A stretch of 64,000 nt of DNA, from assembly GCA_001600415.1 (NCBI GenBank), contig BCJX01000010.1, forward strand, positions 344,868 to 408,867, written 5' to 3'. Positions 34,948 to 47,790 of the stretch are shown here, piece by piece. The DNA comes from Pascua guehoae. Lineage: Eukaryota; Basidiomycota; Tremellomycetes; Trichosporonales; Trichosporonaceae. Within the stretch, counting starts at the first letter, position 1. Every line of letters begins with the position of its first letter. The position numbers and the translations under genes were made by a program. The notes under the pieces are model-generated. The model was not told the origin of the DNA. It saw nothing but the letters and a program-made list of their open reading frames with translations, and searched no databases.

Positions 34948-36492
34948 ATGGTGCGTGTTTCTCAAAGCCAGACCCACGCTGACATCAAGTCTTCGGACGG
35001 AGGTCCTTCTCTCTCCACACGGGTGTTCAGCATCCCGCACATCGTCGACGACATTGTCGCCTCGCTCCCACGCGCAACGCGGGCGGTCTGCTTTCGCGTA
35101 AACCAGGCGTTCTACCATGCAGCGGCACGAGTGCTATACCACACGGTCGCGATCGATGATGACAATATGGCTTCGTTCTTCCATGGCGTCCTGGGCGACG
35201 ATGTCGATGAGACGTTCGGATGCGGTATCCTTGCTGGAACCGGCGAGTGCGACTATTTCGAGGGCAGTCCAATCACGGGGGAGCTCGGGAGGTGGGATCA
35301 TACGGATCCAGGTGTCAGTCCTCCAGAATACAATGGCTCAGAGGTGACCGAGATATGGGACGAGCCCACAATTTCCGTCGACCCGACATCCACCCGGAAG
35401 GGGCTGCTGCTCCAGAATGTCCGCGTCCTCAGCGTCGGGTCACACCACCGGTGCCATTGCTATACGCGCGCTTCCCACCTTCGTCGTATCTTTGCCAACG
35501 TCAAGATACTGCGTGTCGTACCGACCATCGCCGACGAATTTACACTCCGCAATCTGTGTGACGACTCGTGGGATGTGTGTCCACTTGTCCGCAACGTCCC
35601 TGCGGGCAAAATCGTCATTCGAAACATCGATTATCGTGGGATGGAGCGTGTCGTTCCTCCAGAGCCTGACACCTACCTCTGGGAAGGCTACGATGCCAAT
35701 GAGCTTGTCTACTTCTTTCCCACCGATGGGCGCCGCTACCACCGCAAGGACAACAATTATGCCAATGAAATGGAGAGTATTGGCCGCCATTACTCTTTGG
35801 TCAAGCATATCAAGATTGTCTTCTTCCCAGACTGGGAGACGTGGCAGGGTTCTGATCCACTGTACGCTGCGGAAAGGAAGGAGGACGACGACCAACACGA
35901 GGATGAAGACCGAAGGGACGCCGACGAAAGCAACCACGAAGACGACGCCGAAGAGAACGAAGATGACGATGGCGATGGCGATGGCGAGGATGATGAGGAC
36001 GAGGGTGAGGACGAGGACGAGGGCGATGAAAACGAGGTCAATGAGGACGAGGGCCACGCGCGAGATGAGCTCCTGGTCAACCCGGACCCAGTCATTACGT
36101 GTCTCATTGAAATGGCTTGGGGAGCAAGCGACCCGCGGGCTCATATCGTCTGCGGCCTTGAGGCCATGAATTTCTCTTGGGACGGCGACTTCGTCGACTC
36201 GTATCAGGGCGAGTACGAGGCAAGCATCGTTCAATTCGTCAAGGACCGTGTTCACAGCGAAACACTACTCCGTCACATGGTGGGACCGGTTGTCGATGAA
36301 GTCATCTCGTACAGGACACGAGATGAGTACATGGCCGACGTTGGAGCTCGTACAGGGGAAGTGAACGCAACAGATCGGGACCCGCACAAGCCTGTGCATC
36401 TCGTATTCGATCGCAACTACCGTCGGTATCTGTGGCTGGGCTCCGGTCGCTACATGCTTGTCGACTCTAGCAGGGGGTTTCACGAGGGATAA
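34948..36492 (+). CDS. F-box-like protein with long acidic tract
   Basis: Single exon, 514 aa. A degenerate F-box-like motif is near the start: VFSIPHIVDDIVASLPRATR followed by CFRVNQAFYHAAARVLYHTV (about 27-72). This is the fungal pattern of an F-box whose last helix ends in LY..V. The body has no recognisable repeats. A run almost entirely of Asp and Glu lies at about 313-372 (encoded near 35880-36055). The C-terminus ends RRYLWLGSGRYMLVDSSRGF plus HEG. Proteins of this kind usually bind Skp1 in SCF ubiquitin ligases and form large, fast-evolving families in this group of yeasts, so the substrate cannot be guessed. Absence of introns sets it apart from most neighbours. Confidence 0.72.
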   Translation: MVRVSQSQTHADIKSSDGGPSLSTRVFSIPHIVDDIVASLPRATRAVCFRVNQAFYHAAARVLYHTVAIDDDNMASFFHGVLGDDVDETFGCGILAGTGECDYFEGSPITGELGRWDHTDPGVSPPEYNGSEVTEIWDEPTISVDPTSTRKGLLLQNVRVLSVGSHHRCHCYTRASHLRRIFANVKILRVVPTIADEFTLRNLCDDSWDVCPLVRNVPAGKIVIRNIDYRGMERVVPPEPDTYLWEGYDANELVYFFPTDGRRYHRKDNNYANEMESIGRHYSLVKHIKIVFFPDWETWQGSDPLYAAERKEDDDQHEDEDRRDADESNHEDDAEENEDDDGDGDGEDDEDEGEDEDEGDENEVNEDEGHARDELLVNPDPVITCLIEMAWGASDPRAHIVCGLEAMNFSWDGDFVDSYQGEYEASIVQFVKDRVHSETLLRHMVGPVVDEVISYRTRDEYMADVGARTGEVNATDRDPHKPVHLVFDRNYRRYLWLGSGRYMLVDSSRGFHEG

Positions 36493-37028
36493 CATGATGA
36501 CCCGTCACCTCGTCACCCAGCAGCTCGGGTATTCACACCAACTATCCTCATGATTTGTGGCCCAACGCCCGTCGCTCTGAGACTCTTCGATTCCGGCCGC
36601 GCAATTGTCATTCCACAGGAAGCTGACCTATCACCTATCCATATTGTTTCGAGCTGCATGACAAAGTGCCATTCTGAAAGATCAAACTCCTTATCCGCGT
36701 TCACGTTGGAGACGTGTGGGACTGTTCCACAAGGGCCACTGCCGCGTCCATTCTCTGTCAGCATCACTGACGACAGTTGATCGGAGTATCGGTTTGCGTT
36801 ATTTTCGCTCCCACACAGCTAGGCTCTGTATATTCTAAGCGCTCGACACACGACTACTGTAGAGGAAGTAATGATTGCAGTAGCGAGCGGCGGTTATGCC
36901 GAGGCCGCCTAGGGAGGCCGGGCTGGGCTGGGTGGGCGGAAGCAAATGCGGAACAAGGTCCGACCGGTGTGCGCAGACTGCACGTGATGACGTCGCGTGC
37001 AACCACCTTCCTCGAGGTGTCACCTACC
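36493..37028. other. Intergenic region upstream of the hydrolase gene
   Basis: 536 bp. It contains the 3' flank of the F-box-like gene and the promoter of the hydrolase, including an in-frame upstream ATG at 36987. No other feature. Confidence 0.45.
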
Positions 37029-39019
<1,991 letters not shown>

Positions 39020-40151
39020 AGCAGTGTTGTAGAGTGATACGGCCGTGGACGCGTGTGTGCGTTGGCTTGTATGTGGCTGCGGCGTATCGTGTAGATTGGC
39101 TGTAGATTGCCGTGGCGGGGGCAGCCTTGGTGGCGGAAATTGAAGGTGAATGGACAGGGTCATGAAAGTGGAGGGGCAGAGGGGCGGAGGGGGCGACTGG
39201 GCGTTCTAGGTCCAGAACTTTCCAAGGGGTCGGGCGCCAGAAATACCTGGATGGCGGAGATTGTGTTTAGAACATGATGTGGGGGCTCGCAAATTAATGT
39301 GGACTGGAATCAGGTAAAGACTGCGCCTGCACCCGTAGGAAGCGACTGCGAGATTGCGAAAAGCAGTGTGGGGGCACAACTGGGTTGAAGACAAGGGCCA
39401 AGGAGGGGTAAAGGGCGGCAGGAAGGCTGCCAGAAGTTGGAAGGCTTGCGCAGTGCTGAGTCGTAACCTGCGTCCACTAACTGCGGGCGGCGTGGGGATG
39501 CGTCGCGCCAAGCCCTTGAAGCCCAATGTGCACGGTGCATACGGAGAGACGCGCGACACAAGTCGAGACAGACGCAGGCAGTCGGACAGTCAGTGTCATA
39601 CAGCCACCCCCACCCAGCGCAGATTGCAGATCTGCATACACAAGCACCGACCGACCGACCGACTCGAACTGTCTAGCAGCTAGCAGCCTAAATGTGCCCG
39701 CCCGCCCGCCCGCCCGCCCGTCCACCCACCCACCGGCCGTGTCGCCGCGTCGTCGGGGTAAACGCCGTCAGGGCGCCACGGGCGACAGTGCCGTTAACGT
39801 TTGATTCTGAGTGGGTGGGCATGCATGCAGCCAGCTGACAGGATATACAGGATAGGGTGTTGGGCCATGGGCCCGTTGTGCCTCCTTTATGCATTTTGTT
39901 CCTGTTTGGCCTAGTGGCCTCCTCCTCGTGCTCCTTGCCCAATTGCCCTCTCTCTCTCCTGACCGCCCCGGCCAACCCCAGCCCCGTACCCCTTCCCCGC
40001 CCCCAACCCGTCCCCTCCGCGACCTCGACTGGCTGTCCTCCGTCTCCGACTCGCACCCACGTCTTCCTTCACCCTCTGCATATTCTATCCTCCTCCCACT
40101 CATCACCACACTCTACACTGTCCTCTCCACCATCTGTCCACTGCTCGCGCC
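39020..40151. other. Intergenic region between hydrolase and kinase genes
   Basis: 1132 bp between two plus-strand genes. It contains CCGA and CCCG tetranucleotide runs (39647-39720) and a C/T-rich leader directly before the kinase ATG. Confidence 0.5.
39647..39720. repeat. Tetranucleotide runs (CCGA)4 and (CCCG)6
   Basis: CCGA x 4 at 39647-39662 and CCCG x 6 at 39697-39720, followed by CCAC-rich sequence. Confidence 0.9.
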
Positions 40152-43100
40152 ATGCCGGCCCTCTCGGCGCGGTCCCGATTTGGGTTTGGCCCAGGTCCCC
40201 TCCCCGTGGGCCCCAATACGAGTACAATGAGTACCTCCACCCAGCAACAATCTCAAGTTCAATCTCAGTCACGTTCGTCGTCATGCTCGCCTTTGCCGTC
40301 GCCGCCCGAGTCGTCCACGAGTGCATCTCCCCCATCGCCAGCATCCCATGCACACCCATTATCAGAGTCGCACTCGCGCAACGACCTCTTCACCACGAGC
40401 TGGGCCGTAGAGCCCCCGCCCCCACGGGCGCTGCCCGTCGCCCACTCCGCTGACCCAACGTGGGCGGCGAGTGCCCTTGCTGCCGTCCGCCGTGCACGAG
40501 GACATGGGTCGCGGCCAGGGACACCGCCGGGCGTGACAGATATGGAAGTCCCCTCTCCCGAGTCACCCTCTCCCTTAACCGCACCACCACAACAGCAGCA
40601 CCCACTGGCGCCATCTCCATTCCCGGCGACATCCCCAGACGCACTCTCCGATAAGGGCCTGCCTGCCCCGTCATCCCTGCTGTACACCCAGAGTACCCCC
40701 CGGCGCCCGCAGCCGCACACCGAGTCGCCACAGTCTAACCCACTCTTGTCCCCGACGCAATCTGACCAGGCCCCACCGTCGCCTCCCCCGACGCCGCCAG
40801 GGAGCAAGACGTCGTCATTTTTCGCTTCAGCGGCGGCCGACACACCACCTCCAGCTCCGCGACTCGCGTCTCTTGCACCCACCCCTCTGTCACTCTCGCG
40901 CGCGAGCAGTCTACGCGCCCGCGCCCTGCCTGCGCCGCACTCGGCGCCCGCGCGGCGCTCATTAGACGTCGAGCCGCGCTCAAGTAAGACGCTGAGCATC
41001 GAGGTCTCGCCGACAGACTATCCCTATGCCTCGCCGACAAAGGCAGCGATAGGGGACACGGCTATGGCCCTCCCCATACATTCTGACAGCTTTGCGCTAC
41101 CAGAAAATCTCTCACCTCTGCACCAGAGCCCCTCCCTGCCTCCATCTGCGCCGTGGTCCCCTCCTCAGCCACCCGCGGCCGACCACATTGCGCTCCGCCT
41201 CTATCCCGAGCCCGCCTACCTCCTCGGCGAAGGACGGTACGCGTCGGTATACCTGGCCGCTTACAAACGCGACTACGGCGCGAACGGCACGTCGAACGGT
41301 GTGTCCAATGGCGTCGATGGACGCGCCGAGCTCGCGCACGTCAAAGTCAACGCGGCTACATCGCCATCCTCCCCACTCGCGCCGACCAGCTGCCCTGCCC
41401 CCGCCGCGTCTGGTACGGCGCCGTCGGGCTGGACGCTGTGCGCCGCCAAGCGCCTCGCCCCCGATCGCGACTCGCAGACAATGGGTCTCCGCGAGGCCTT
41501 CTTCCTCAACCGCCTCGGCGGCGCTCCCGCCCCCGGCGAGCCTGGAGCAGGGCGCGTGTACGTCGTCAAGCTCATCGCTGTAAAGGAAGAAGACGCCCCG
41601 CGTCTCCCTCTTCCCGTCCCTGCCGCCGCGGTGACGCATACACGCAGCGTGTCTGACCTCGTGGACCCGCGCGGCGTCGACGCTGGGGGTAGCGGTACAG
41701 TCAGCGCATTAGCGCTGGGAGCAGCCAAGACCGGCGGCCGCCAGCGCAGTTCGACCATCTACGCCAATGGACGCAGCGAGGTTGCTCCGATTCCTACTCC
41801 TTCGAGCACTAGCGCCGCTCCCGCCCCCGTCCCCCGCCTCGTCCTTGTCCTCGAGCACGCTCCGCTCGGCACCCTCGACCGCCTCCTCCGTACGTCGCCA
41901 GGCCTCGTCGGCGCCCACCTCTGGGGCCGCTGGGCGCGCGAGAGCGCCGAAGCCCTCGCGTGGGTCCACGCAAGGGGCGTCGTGCATGCCGACGTCAAGC
42001 CGAACAATCTCCTCGTAAGTGCCGACAATCGTGTTGTGGACTTTTGGCTGACGTGATCCCCGCTCTTGTCGACAATCGTCACATCTCTCTGTGCTTCTTG
42101 CCATCTTCGCGTCGACGTTACTTCCCGACTACCCCTTGTGTAGCTCACAAACGACTTGCATCTCCGCTTGTCTGACTTTGGCTCGTCTCTGCTGGTGCAC
42201 CCGTCGCACCCGCCGACCGACGGCGTGGGCTTGGGCACATTACCTTTCTCGCCGCCCGAGCTTGTCGACCCGACGGCGCCGTTCTCCTTCCCCGTCGACA
42301 TCTTTGCGCTCGGCGCCACGCTCTACCAGTGCATCACGGGCCGCGAGCCATACCGCGGCTCACGCCCCGTCGAAATGGTGCACCATGTGCGCAACGGCGG
42401 CCTCTGGGACTGGGAGGAGCGCGAGCGTCTCACGCACATGGATACAGGGACGAGCACGCCGGCGCCTGCCTCGCCGTACCCGAGCGCGTGGCGGGGTGAC
42501 CCGATCGTGGAGGCCAGCGGCGCCGAAGTACGCCGCAGCGGCTCGCTCCGGGTACCTCTTGTCAATCGCGGGCAGACTGCGGGCGACTCGTTCTCGCCGA
42601 CGACACCCGAGCACCGCGAGCACCGCGAACACCGCCTCAAGCGCGTCGGGTCCGCCGAGTCCCTCCAGGCCTCGGACGACGTGACGGGTCCCGCCGGCGC
42701 CGAGTCCCCCGCGGGTATCAAACTGTGGGCGTCGTGGGCGCGTTCCAACGGGCGCCGAGACCGCGACCCGATCGCGCGGCTCCTCCGCGACGACGACCAT
42801 CACCCGAGCCCCCCCTCCAGCCCACTCCAGCCGCACACGCCATCGCGGCACAGCTCGCTCCGCGACCGGGGCCGCGACGACTCGCGCGCCGCCACCCGCC
42901 CCGCCTCGCGCCCCATCTCGCGCGCGCCCTCGACCCGCTCCGCGCGTTCCGGAACGAGCACATCGCCCACATCGCGCTCCCTCCTCTCCCCGCCCCTGCC
43001 GAGCCTCTACCCCGTGGTCAGCGGCACGTCGGCGCACTGGCCCACCGCCGACCGCGCACCGTACGCCGACGGCTCGCCCGCCATGCTCTTCCTCGGCGAG

Positions 43101-43250
43101 CCCGTGCGCGTCCCCGACGACGTGCGCGATGTCCTCCGCGCCATGCTCGAGCCGGCGCCGGAATCACGCCCCACGGCCGAACAGGTCGTGGGTGCGTGGG
43201 ACGCGCTGGGCGTCGGTATTGAGGACGACCACGAGGCCGTGGCCGTCTAA
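40152..43250 (+). CDS. Divergent serine/threonine protein kinase, non-RD (HAD) type
   Basis: Exons 40152-42014 and 42144-43250; 989 aa. Residues 1-340 are Ser/Pro-rich and disordered. The kinase begins about 350 with LLGEGRYASVYLA (Gly359, Gly361), then a 50-residue insert before the lysine motif LCAAKRL (Lys433), the helix-C Glu in LREAFFLNRL, a second long insert, hinge LVLVLEHAPLGTLDRLL, catalytic loop HADVKPNN (Asp614), DFGSS (Asp632) and PPEL in place of APE. The usual HRD arginine is Ala. A further insert of about 200 residues separates GREPYRG...VEMVHHVRNG from the last helices (DVLRAMLEPAPESRPTAEQV). All catalytic residues are present, so it is probably active. The intron falls between the catalytic loop and DFG. 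I cannot assign a family. Confidence 0.83.
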
Positions 43251-43972
43251 GCTGCGCGGCCACGTGCGTCATGCTGCGACGACGTAATGTGTTTACGACC
43301 TACACGAGTACGCGACTCCGCGCCAGCACGAGCGAGTACAGCACTGTCGTGTTCATGTCTTCAACACACGTGATCCCCATAACCTCTCCCATTCTCATCT
43401 CTTATCCGCATCCTAGTCCTCTCCTCTGCCTGTCTCCCGGACCATCTCCATTCCATCCACCACAACCACATCCACATCACACCCCACGCCTTGTCCATGT
43501 CCGATCCCTTGCCCATACCTAATCATTGCCACAATTTGGTGTTGTATCCCGCCAGAACATAGTCTAGTACAAGTATAAATTTCGACGATTGCAATGAATA
43601 CCATGCGAATGGAGTGTACAGAAGCCCTTTGCAATGAATACCATGCGAATGGAGTGTACAGAAGCCCTTATGTCTTGGCAGTCTGGGTGCGGTGCGACGG
43701 TGGGGCGATGCAAGTGGTCGTGGAGAACACCTGTCTATGGACGAGGTGCGGGGGAAGAGTGTCGACGTTGCACCATTGACGTCGGGATGCTCACCAGCTC
43801 TGAACGGGAGCTCGGGGATGAATGCAGCGACCAACGATGGGGATAAGCGTGAACGAATGCCGCCAGCATCCAAGTGACCAAGGAGGGAGGAGAGGGGCGA
43901 AGCAAAGACACCAAGACCATCGCCGTACGTCGGCAGACCAAGTCCGGCGAGAGCAGCGACAACGGGACGAGC
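43251..43972. other. Intergenic region between convergent genes
   Basis: 722 bp between kinase (+) and Nepro/Rmp1-like gene (-). It holds the 40-bp duplication described separately. Nothing else seen. Confidence 0.5.
43591..43669. repeat. 40-bp tandem duplication
   Basis: The unit starting GCAATGAATACCATGCGAAT and ending GTACAGAAGCCCTTT (43591-43630) is followed directly by an exact copy (39 of 40 bases, 43631-43669). Confidence 0.92.
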
Positions 43973-45395
43973 TCAGAAGCCGAAAATGTCGTCCATTGCG
44001 TCCTTCTTCTTCTTCTTCTTCTTGTCCTTGGTCTTGGTCTTGGTCTTGGTCTTGGTCTTGTTGGTAGACTTGGCCTCGGTGGCCGTCTTGGCCTCGCCGG
44101 TGGTCCTTGCCTCACTGGCCGTCTTGGCCGTGTCGGTGGCCTTGGCCTTGTCAGTGGCCTTGGCCTTGCGCGTATCGACCACAGAGAGGCCGACAGGAGG
44201 ATCCAGAGCACTGCGCGGCTCGTCTCGTCCTTCCCCGCTGGCATCCGTGCTCCCGCCCTTGCCGATAGCCGTGCTGCCCCCACGCGCCTCGTCTTTGACT
44301 TTGCGTTTCTTCTCGCTCTTGTCCTTGCGCTTGGTCGGCGCATCGGGGCCTGCGTCGTCGACGAGCTTGACCTTCTTGAAACTTGGTGCGTTGCTGTCGC
44401 GCTTGGGCTTTTTGGATTTAGGAACAGCCTCCACGCTCACGTCCATGTCCACGTCTACGTCACGCGAGGCGGCAAGGTTGGTATCGGCTCTTGACTTGGC
44501 CGAGTCTGCACCTCCATCCACTTCCAAGCTCGAGGCCTTGTGCCGCTTCTTGCCCGACAACCTATCGACGGCGGCGGGTTTGGGTTTCGGCGACGAGATT
44601 GTCGCGGGGACACGGTCCCGTTCGACGCGTTCGCCCAGCTCGACTGCGCGCTCGATGCGTTCGCCCACGAGTGCGTCCGGGACCGTCTCGACATCTCTCC
44701 GCGAGGGCTGATCGGCCGCCCCCGTCTCGGTCCGGGCAGCACGGAGCTTCAAGATGTGCATCGCCTCGGCGTCGGACGGGAACGCAATCAGCGCGGCCGT
44801 GTCGAGCCCCAACGCCGTGGCGAGGCCGAGGGAGACGGCCAGGAGGCGCGCGTACGCGGCCACGAGGAGGGTGTGGAGGGGGACAAAGTGGTGTAGTGTG
44901 AGGATGCGGTTGGACGCGAGGGATGCGGCGAGGAGGGCGGGGATGAGCTGCGTTTAGCGGCGAACAGGGGACGGTAGAGAGGATGAGTAGATGGTGAGAG
45001 CAACCGGGTGAGCAGATAGGGAGAGGGCGACCACGGGCGACGATCGGGAGGACGGCGGATGGGAAGACGCCTGAAGGGTGGGTGTGTCAGGAGTATGAGC
45101 TCACCTTCTGCACGAGTTTGCCCAGCATGGGATCGTTTAGTGGGACCGGCGTACTCGACCCCGATGCCGCCGCACTGCCCCCATCGCCCACACCGCCCTG
45201 CTTGGGCCCAAGGACACGCAGCACGCCGCGCGACAGCCGCAGGACATGCTGCAGGTGCCGGAGAAACGGCTGGGCGCGGTGCTGTGCCCGCGAGCGCGTG
45301 TAGAGCGTGCCGAGGAGCGCGGTCTCGGCGGACAGGTGGAAGTGGGTGCTCGAGTGCGGGCGGGGCGGGTGTGGGAGGTGTGGTGTCGCTTGCAT
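43973..45395 (-). CDS. Nucleolar Nepro/Rmp1-like protein
   Basis: Exons (complement): 45395-45105 and 44947-43973; 421 aa. The N-terminal helical region has ETALLGTLYTRSRAQHRAQP and FLRHLQHVLRLSRGVLRVLG, then in exon 2 LIPALLAASLASNRILTLHH and FVPLHTLLVAAYARLLAVSL. The pattern of a helix with R.R.QHR...FLR.L, a variable linker, then a second helical pair resembles the Nepro/Rmp1 family, linked to RNase MRP/P and pre-rRNA processing. The C-terminal half is strongly basic, with KSKKPKRD, KRKDKSEKKRKVKDE, Lys-Ala-Thr and Lys-Thr repeats and a run of seven Lys, and it ends AMDDIFGF, a tail typical of nucleolar proteins. The 157-nt intron joins LVQK to LIPALL in phase 0. Family call is tentative; nucleolar location is a strong guess. 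Confidence 0.72.
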
Positions 45396-45746
45396 TGTGC
45401 GATGGGGGGAGAGAGATGGAGACGAGGGAAGATGAGAGATTTTGTTGTTGAGCAGTTCGAGGCTTGGCGTGGTTGAAGGGGGTTTCCGAAAATGGCTCTG
45501 GGGTGGTAGCCGTGCCTGGATTGTCGTCATTGCCATTGCCCTCTCGTCGTGTGTCAGCAATGTTCGGTTCCACCCCCAACCAACACACGCGCAGGCCCAT
45601 GCAGCAGTCCAGACTTGCTTGTCATGAGTCATCAGTCTCGATTATGGAACAAGAGCATCTTGTGCTATATCACAAACGACCACACTCTTTTTCTCTTCAC
45701 CCACACTCCTCTGTCACTCTTTACGTCTGTACACCTACTAACCACC
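45396..45746. promoter_or_regulatory. Divergent promoter region
   Basis: 351 bp between the starts of the Nepro/Rmp1-like gene (-) and the dehydrogenase-like gene (+); it must serve both. The plus side is C/T-rich before the ATG (CTCTTTTT and TCACTCTTT tracts). Confidence 0.5.
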
Positions 45747-46994
45747 ATGACAGCACTCACGCGCATCGCCTTTCTGTACCCGGGCTCGATGGGCTCGTCG
45801 CTCGCCAACCGGCTGCACGTGCGCTCCCCGTCCCTCCGCCTCCTGACGTCCATCACGGGCCGGTCCGAGGCGACGCTCGCGCGCGCGTCGGCCGTGGGGC
45901 TCGTGGACGTGCCCCTCGGGGACCTCGTAGACGAGGCGGACATTATCATCTCGATCCTCCCGCCGTCCGCAGCGCTCGACCTGGCCAAGACGATCCGCAC
46001 CCTCCTGACCCAACGCCCGCGGACGTCGGGAACGCCGCCAATCTACATTGACGCCAACGCCGTCAACCCGTCCACCATGGTGGAGATTGCGGCCGCGCTC
46101 GGCCCCGACGTGCCCCTCATTGACGGCTGTGTCATTGGCGCCGTCGCAAAGGGCGACTGGGTGCCGCGGCTCTACCTCGCCTCGGACGACAAGTGGGCCC
46201 CTCAGCTCAAGCTCGCCGCCGACACACTCTCCGCCAACGACGGGCTCAACGTCCATGTCATGCCCGGTGCGGGGGCCGGTGCGGCGAGCGCGCTCAAGAT
46301 GGCCTATGGCGGGCTGGCAAAGGGGTATATTGGTCTCGGGGCCGCGCTCATCCTGTGTAAGTGTCAAGTGGAAGGGGCTCGATTCGTACGACAGCGACAA
46401 TGGCGGCGACCTGCGTCTGGTCATCCCACTGTCCCTAGGTCTTTGTGGACCGTATGAGGTCGAGTTCCGCAGGCGCTATGGGATACTCGATACTCTTAGC
46501 TGACTCGCAGCGGCCAACGCACACTCGCCGGGCACGGCGCGCGCCTTCCTCGAAGAGATGACGTATTCTCAACCAGACAAGCTGTGGGGGCTTTGCGGCG
46601 GACTCGAGCACATGATTCCTAACGCGTACCGCGTGAGTCGACGGTCAAAGGTTAGCGTGTGCTGACGGACCAGTTTGCCGGCGAGATGGAACAAGTCTCA
46701 GACTTTATCACCTCGTCGCTCGCCGGCAACACGGGCGGCACCACCCAACAGACTGGAGAGGCAGGGCAAACCTCTGCAGCATCGAGCAAGCCCGACCGCA
46801 GCCCCGGAGACATTCACAACGGCCTCGCGTCGCTGTTTGAGCGCATCGCCGCCGACCTCCGTGCCACTGGTCGTGCTGTCGGCGGCGCGGCCGACGGTCC
46901 CCAGGGAGACGCGGCAGAGGTCGACGCGTTGCAAGGGTGGGCAAAGGATGGGAGGCAGGTGTTGCAGGACAAGGGGTATCAGGCGCGCAAGTGA
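45747..46994 (+). CDS. 6PGDH/3-hydroxyisobutyrate dehydrogenase-like NAD(P)-binding protein
   Basis: Exons 45747-46356, 46511-46632, 46674-46994; 350 aa. The Rossmann start is RIAFLYPGSMGSSLANRL (GxxG form with Tyr-Pro-Gly-Ser in place of the usual GLGxMG), followed by SITGRSEATLARASAVG and EADIIISILPPSAALDLAKT, which match the beta-hydroxyacid dehydrogenase pattern. IYIDANAVNPSTMVEIAAAL corresponds to the substrate-binding loop, DGCVIGA follows, and ALKMAYGGLAKG supplies the conserved catalytic Lys region. The C-terminal helical domain fits DUF1932. Substrate is unknown; fungal relatives are not well characterised. The last exon has a 40-residue Gly/Thr/Ser insertion (NTGGTTQQTGEAGQTSAASS) not expected in the fold. 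Confidence 0.85.
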
Positions 46995-47137
46995 GCTCGA
47001 CGCCAAGCGAGCTCGGCGCCAAGGGGACTGCGTCCAAGTGAACCAGTCGTATGATGGATGATGCAGCTGTTGAGCGCGAATGACACGGGGCGCGGTGGTG
47101 GTGGTGGTCGAAATGTTTTGCATACTGGCAGCGAGAG

Positions 47138-47245
47138 CTCAGACTCTGCCGCACACTCTGTGCACAGTTGGACTTGGGAATAGGACCGAGACCTACTGAC
47201 ATGATCTCAGACTCTGCCGTACACTCCATGCACAATCGGACATGG
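47138..47245. repeat. Imperfect 40-bp direct repeat
   Basis: CTCAGACTCTGCCG followed by CACACTCTGTGCACAGTTGG at 47138-47177 and a diverged copy with the same CTCAGACTCTGCCG start at 47206-47245; 28 bp lie between. Confidence 0.75.
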
Positions 47246-47738
47246 AGGGCATCTCGGATGACGGATCTGACGGGAATATGGGGACGCGTCCGCGACGGTT
47301 CGTTCCCCCAAAGCTAGTAGTATTCTACAACTTCTGTAACTTGGTAACTGGACCTCCTCGTCTGCTCGGTGTTTGCTCCCAGAACAGTAGTTGTTCCTGT
47401 TGTTCCTTGTCCCATCGATATCTACGTCGGACAGATCCCAACGACCATGGCAATGTTCATCGACGTTCCGCTTGTGGAAGTCGGCTACGACAACGCCATG
47501 ATTGATGGCAAGCGAGCCCACCGATGGCAACTCACCGAGGCAAAGCCACAGAATGCCCAGCCGCGGGTGACGATAGTTGTACCTGGAACGTGGGGTGGGG
47601 GTGGGATGCATGGGTCAGGGGGGTAGGTTACCCAGATGCCGACATTGATTGAGACTGCTTCCCGCTTCCTCTTTTGCAACCCCTGGATGTACAGCCTGGT
47701 ATGCCCCGTTGTGAACGCTATGCGCAACCAAGTCGCCG

Positions 47739-47790
47739 CACTGCGCTGCACTGCAACTGAACTGAATTGCACTGCGCTGCACTGCACTGC
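47739..47790. repeat. CTGCA/ACTGC pentamer block
   Basis: Degenerate run of (A/G)CTGC units; a shorter similar run lies at 3834-3857. Confidence 0.7.

Noticed and set aside
36513..36767. 84-codon minus-strand open frame between the F-box-like gene and the hydrolase
   Set aside because: Plausible composition but no motif and no splice partner; left as intergenic.
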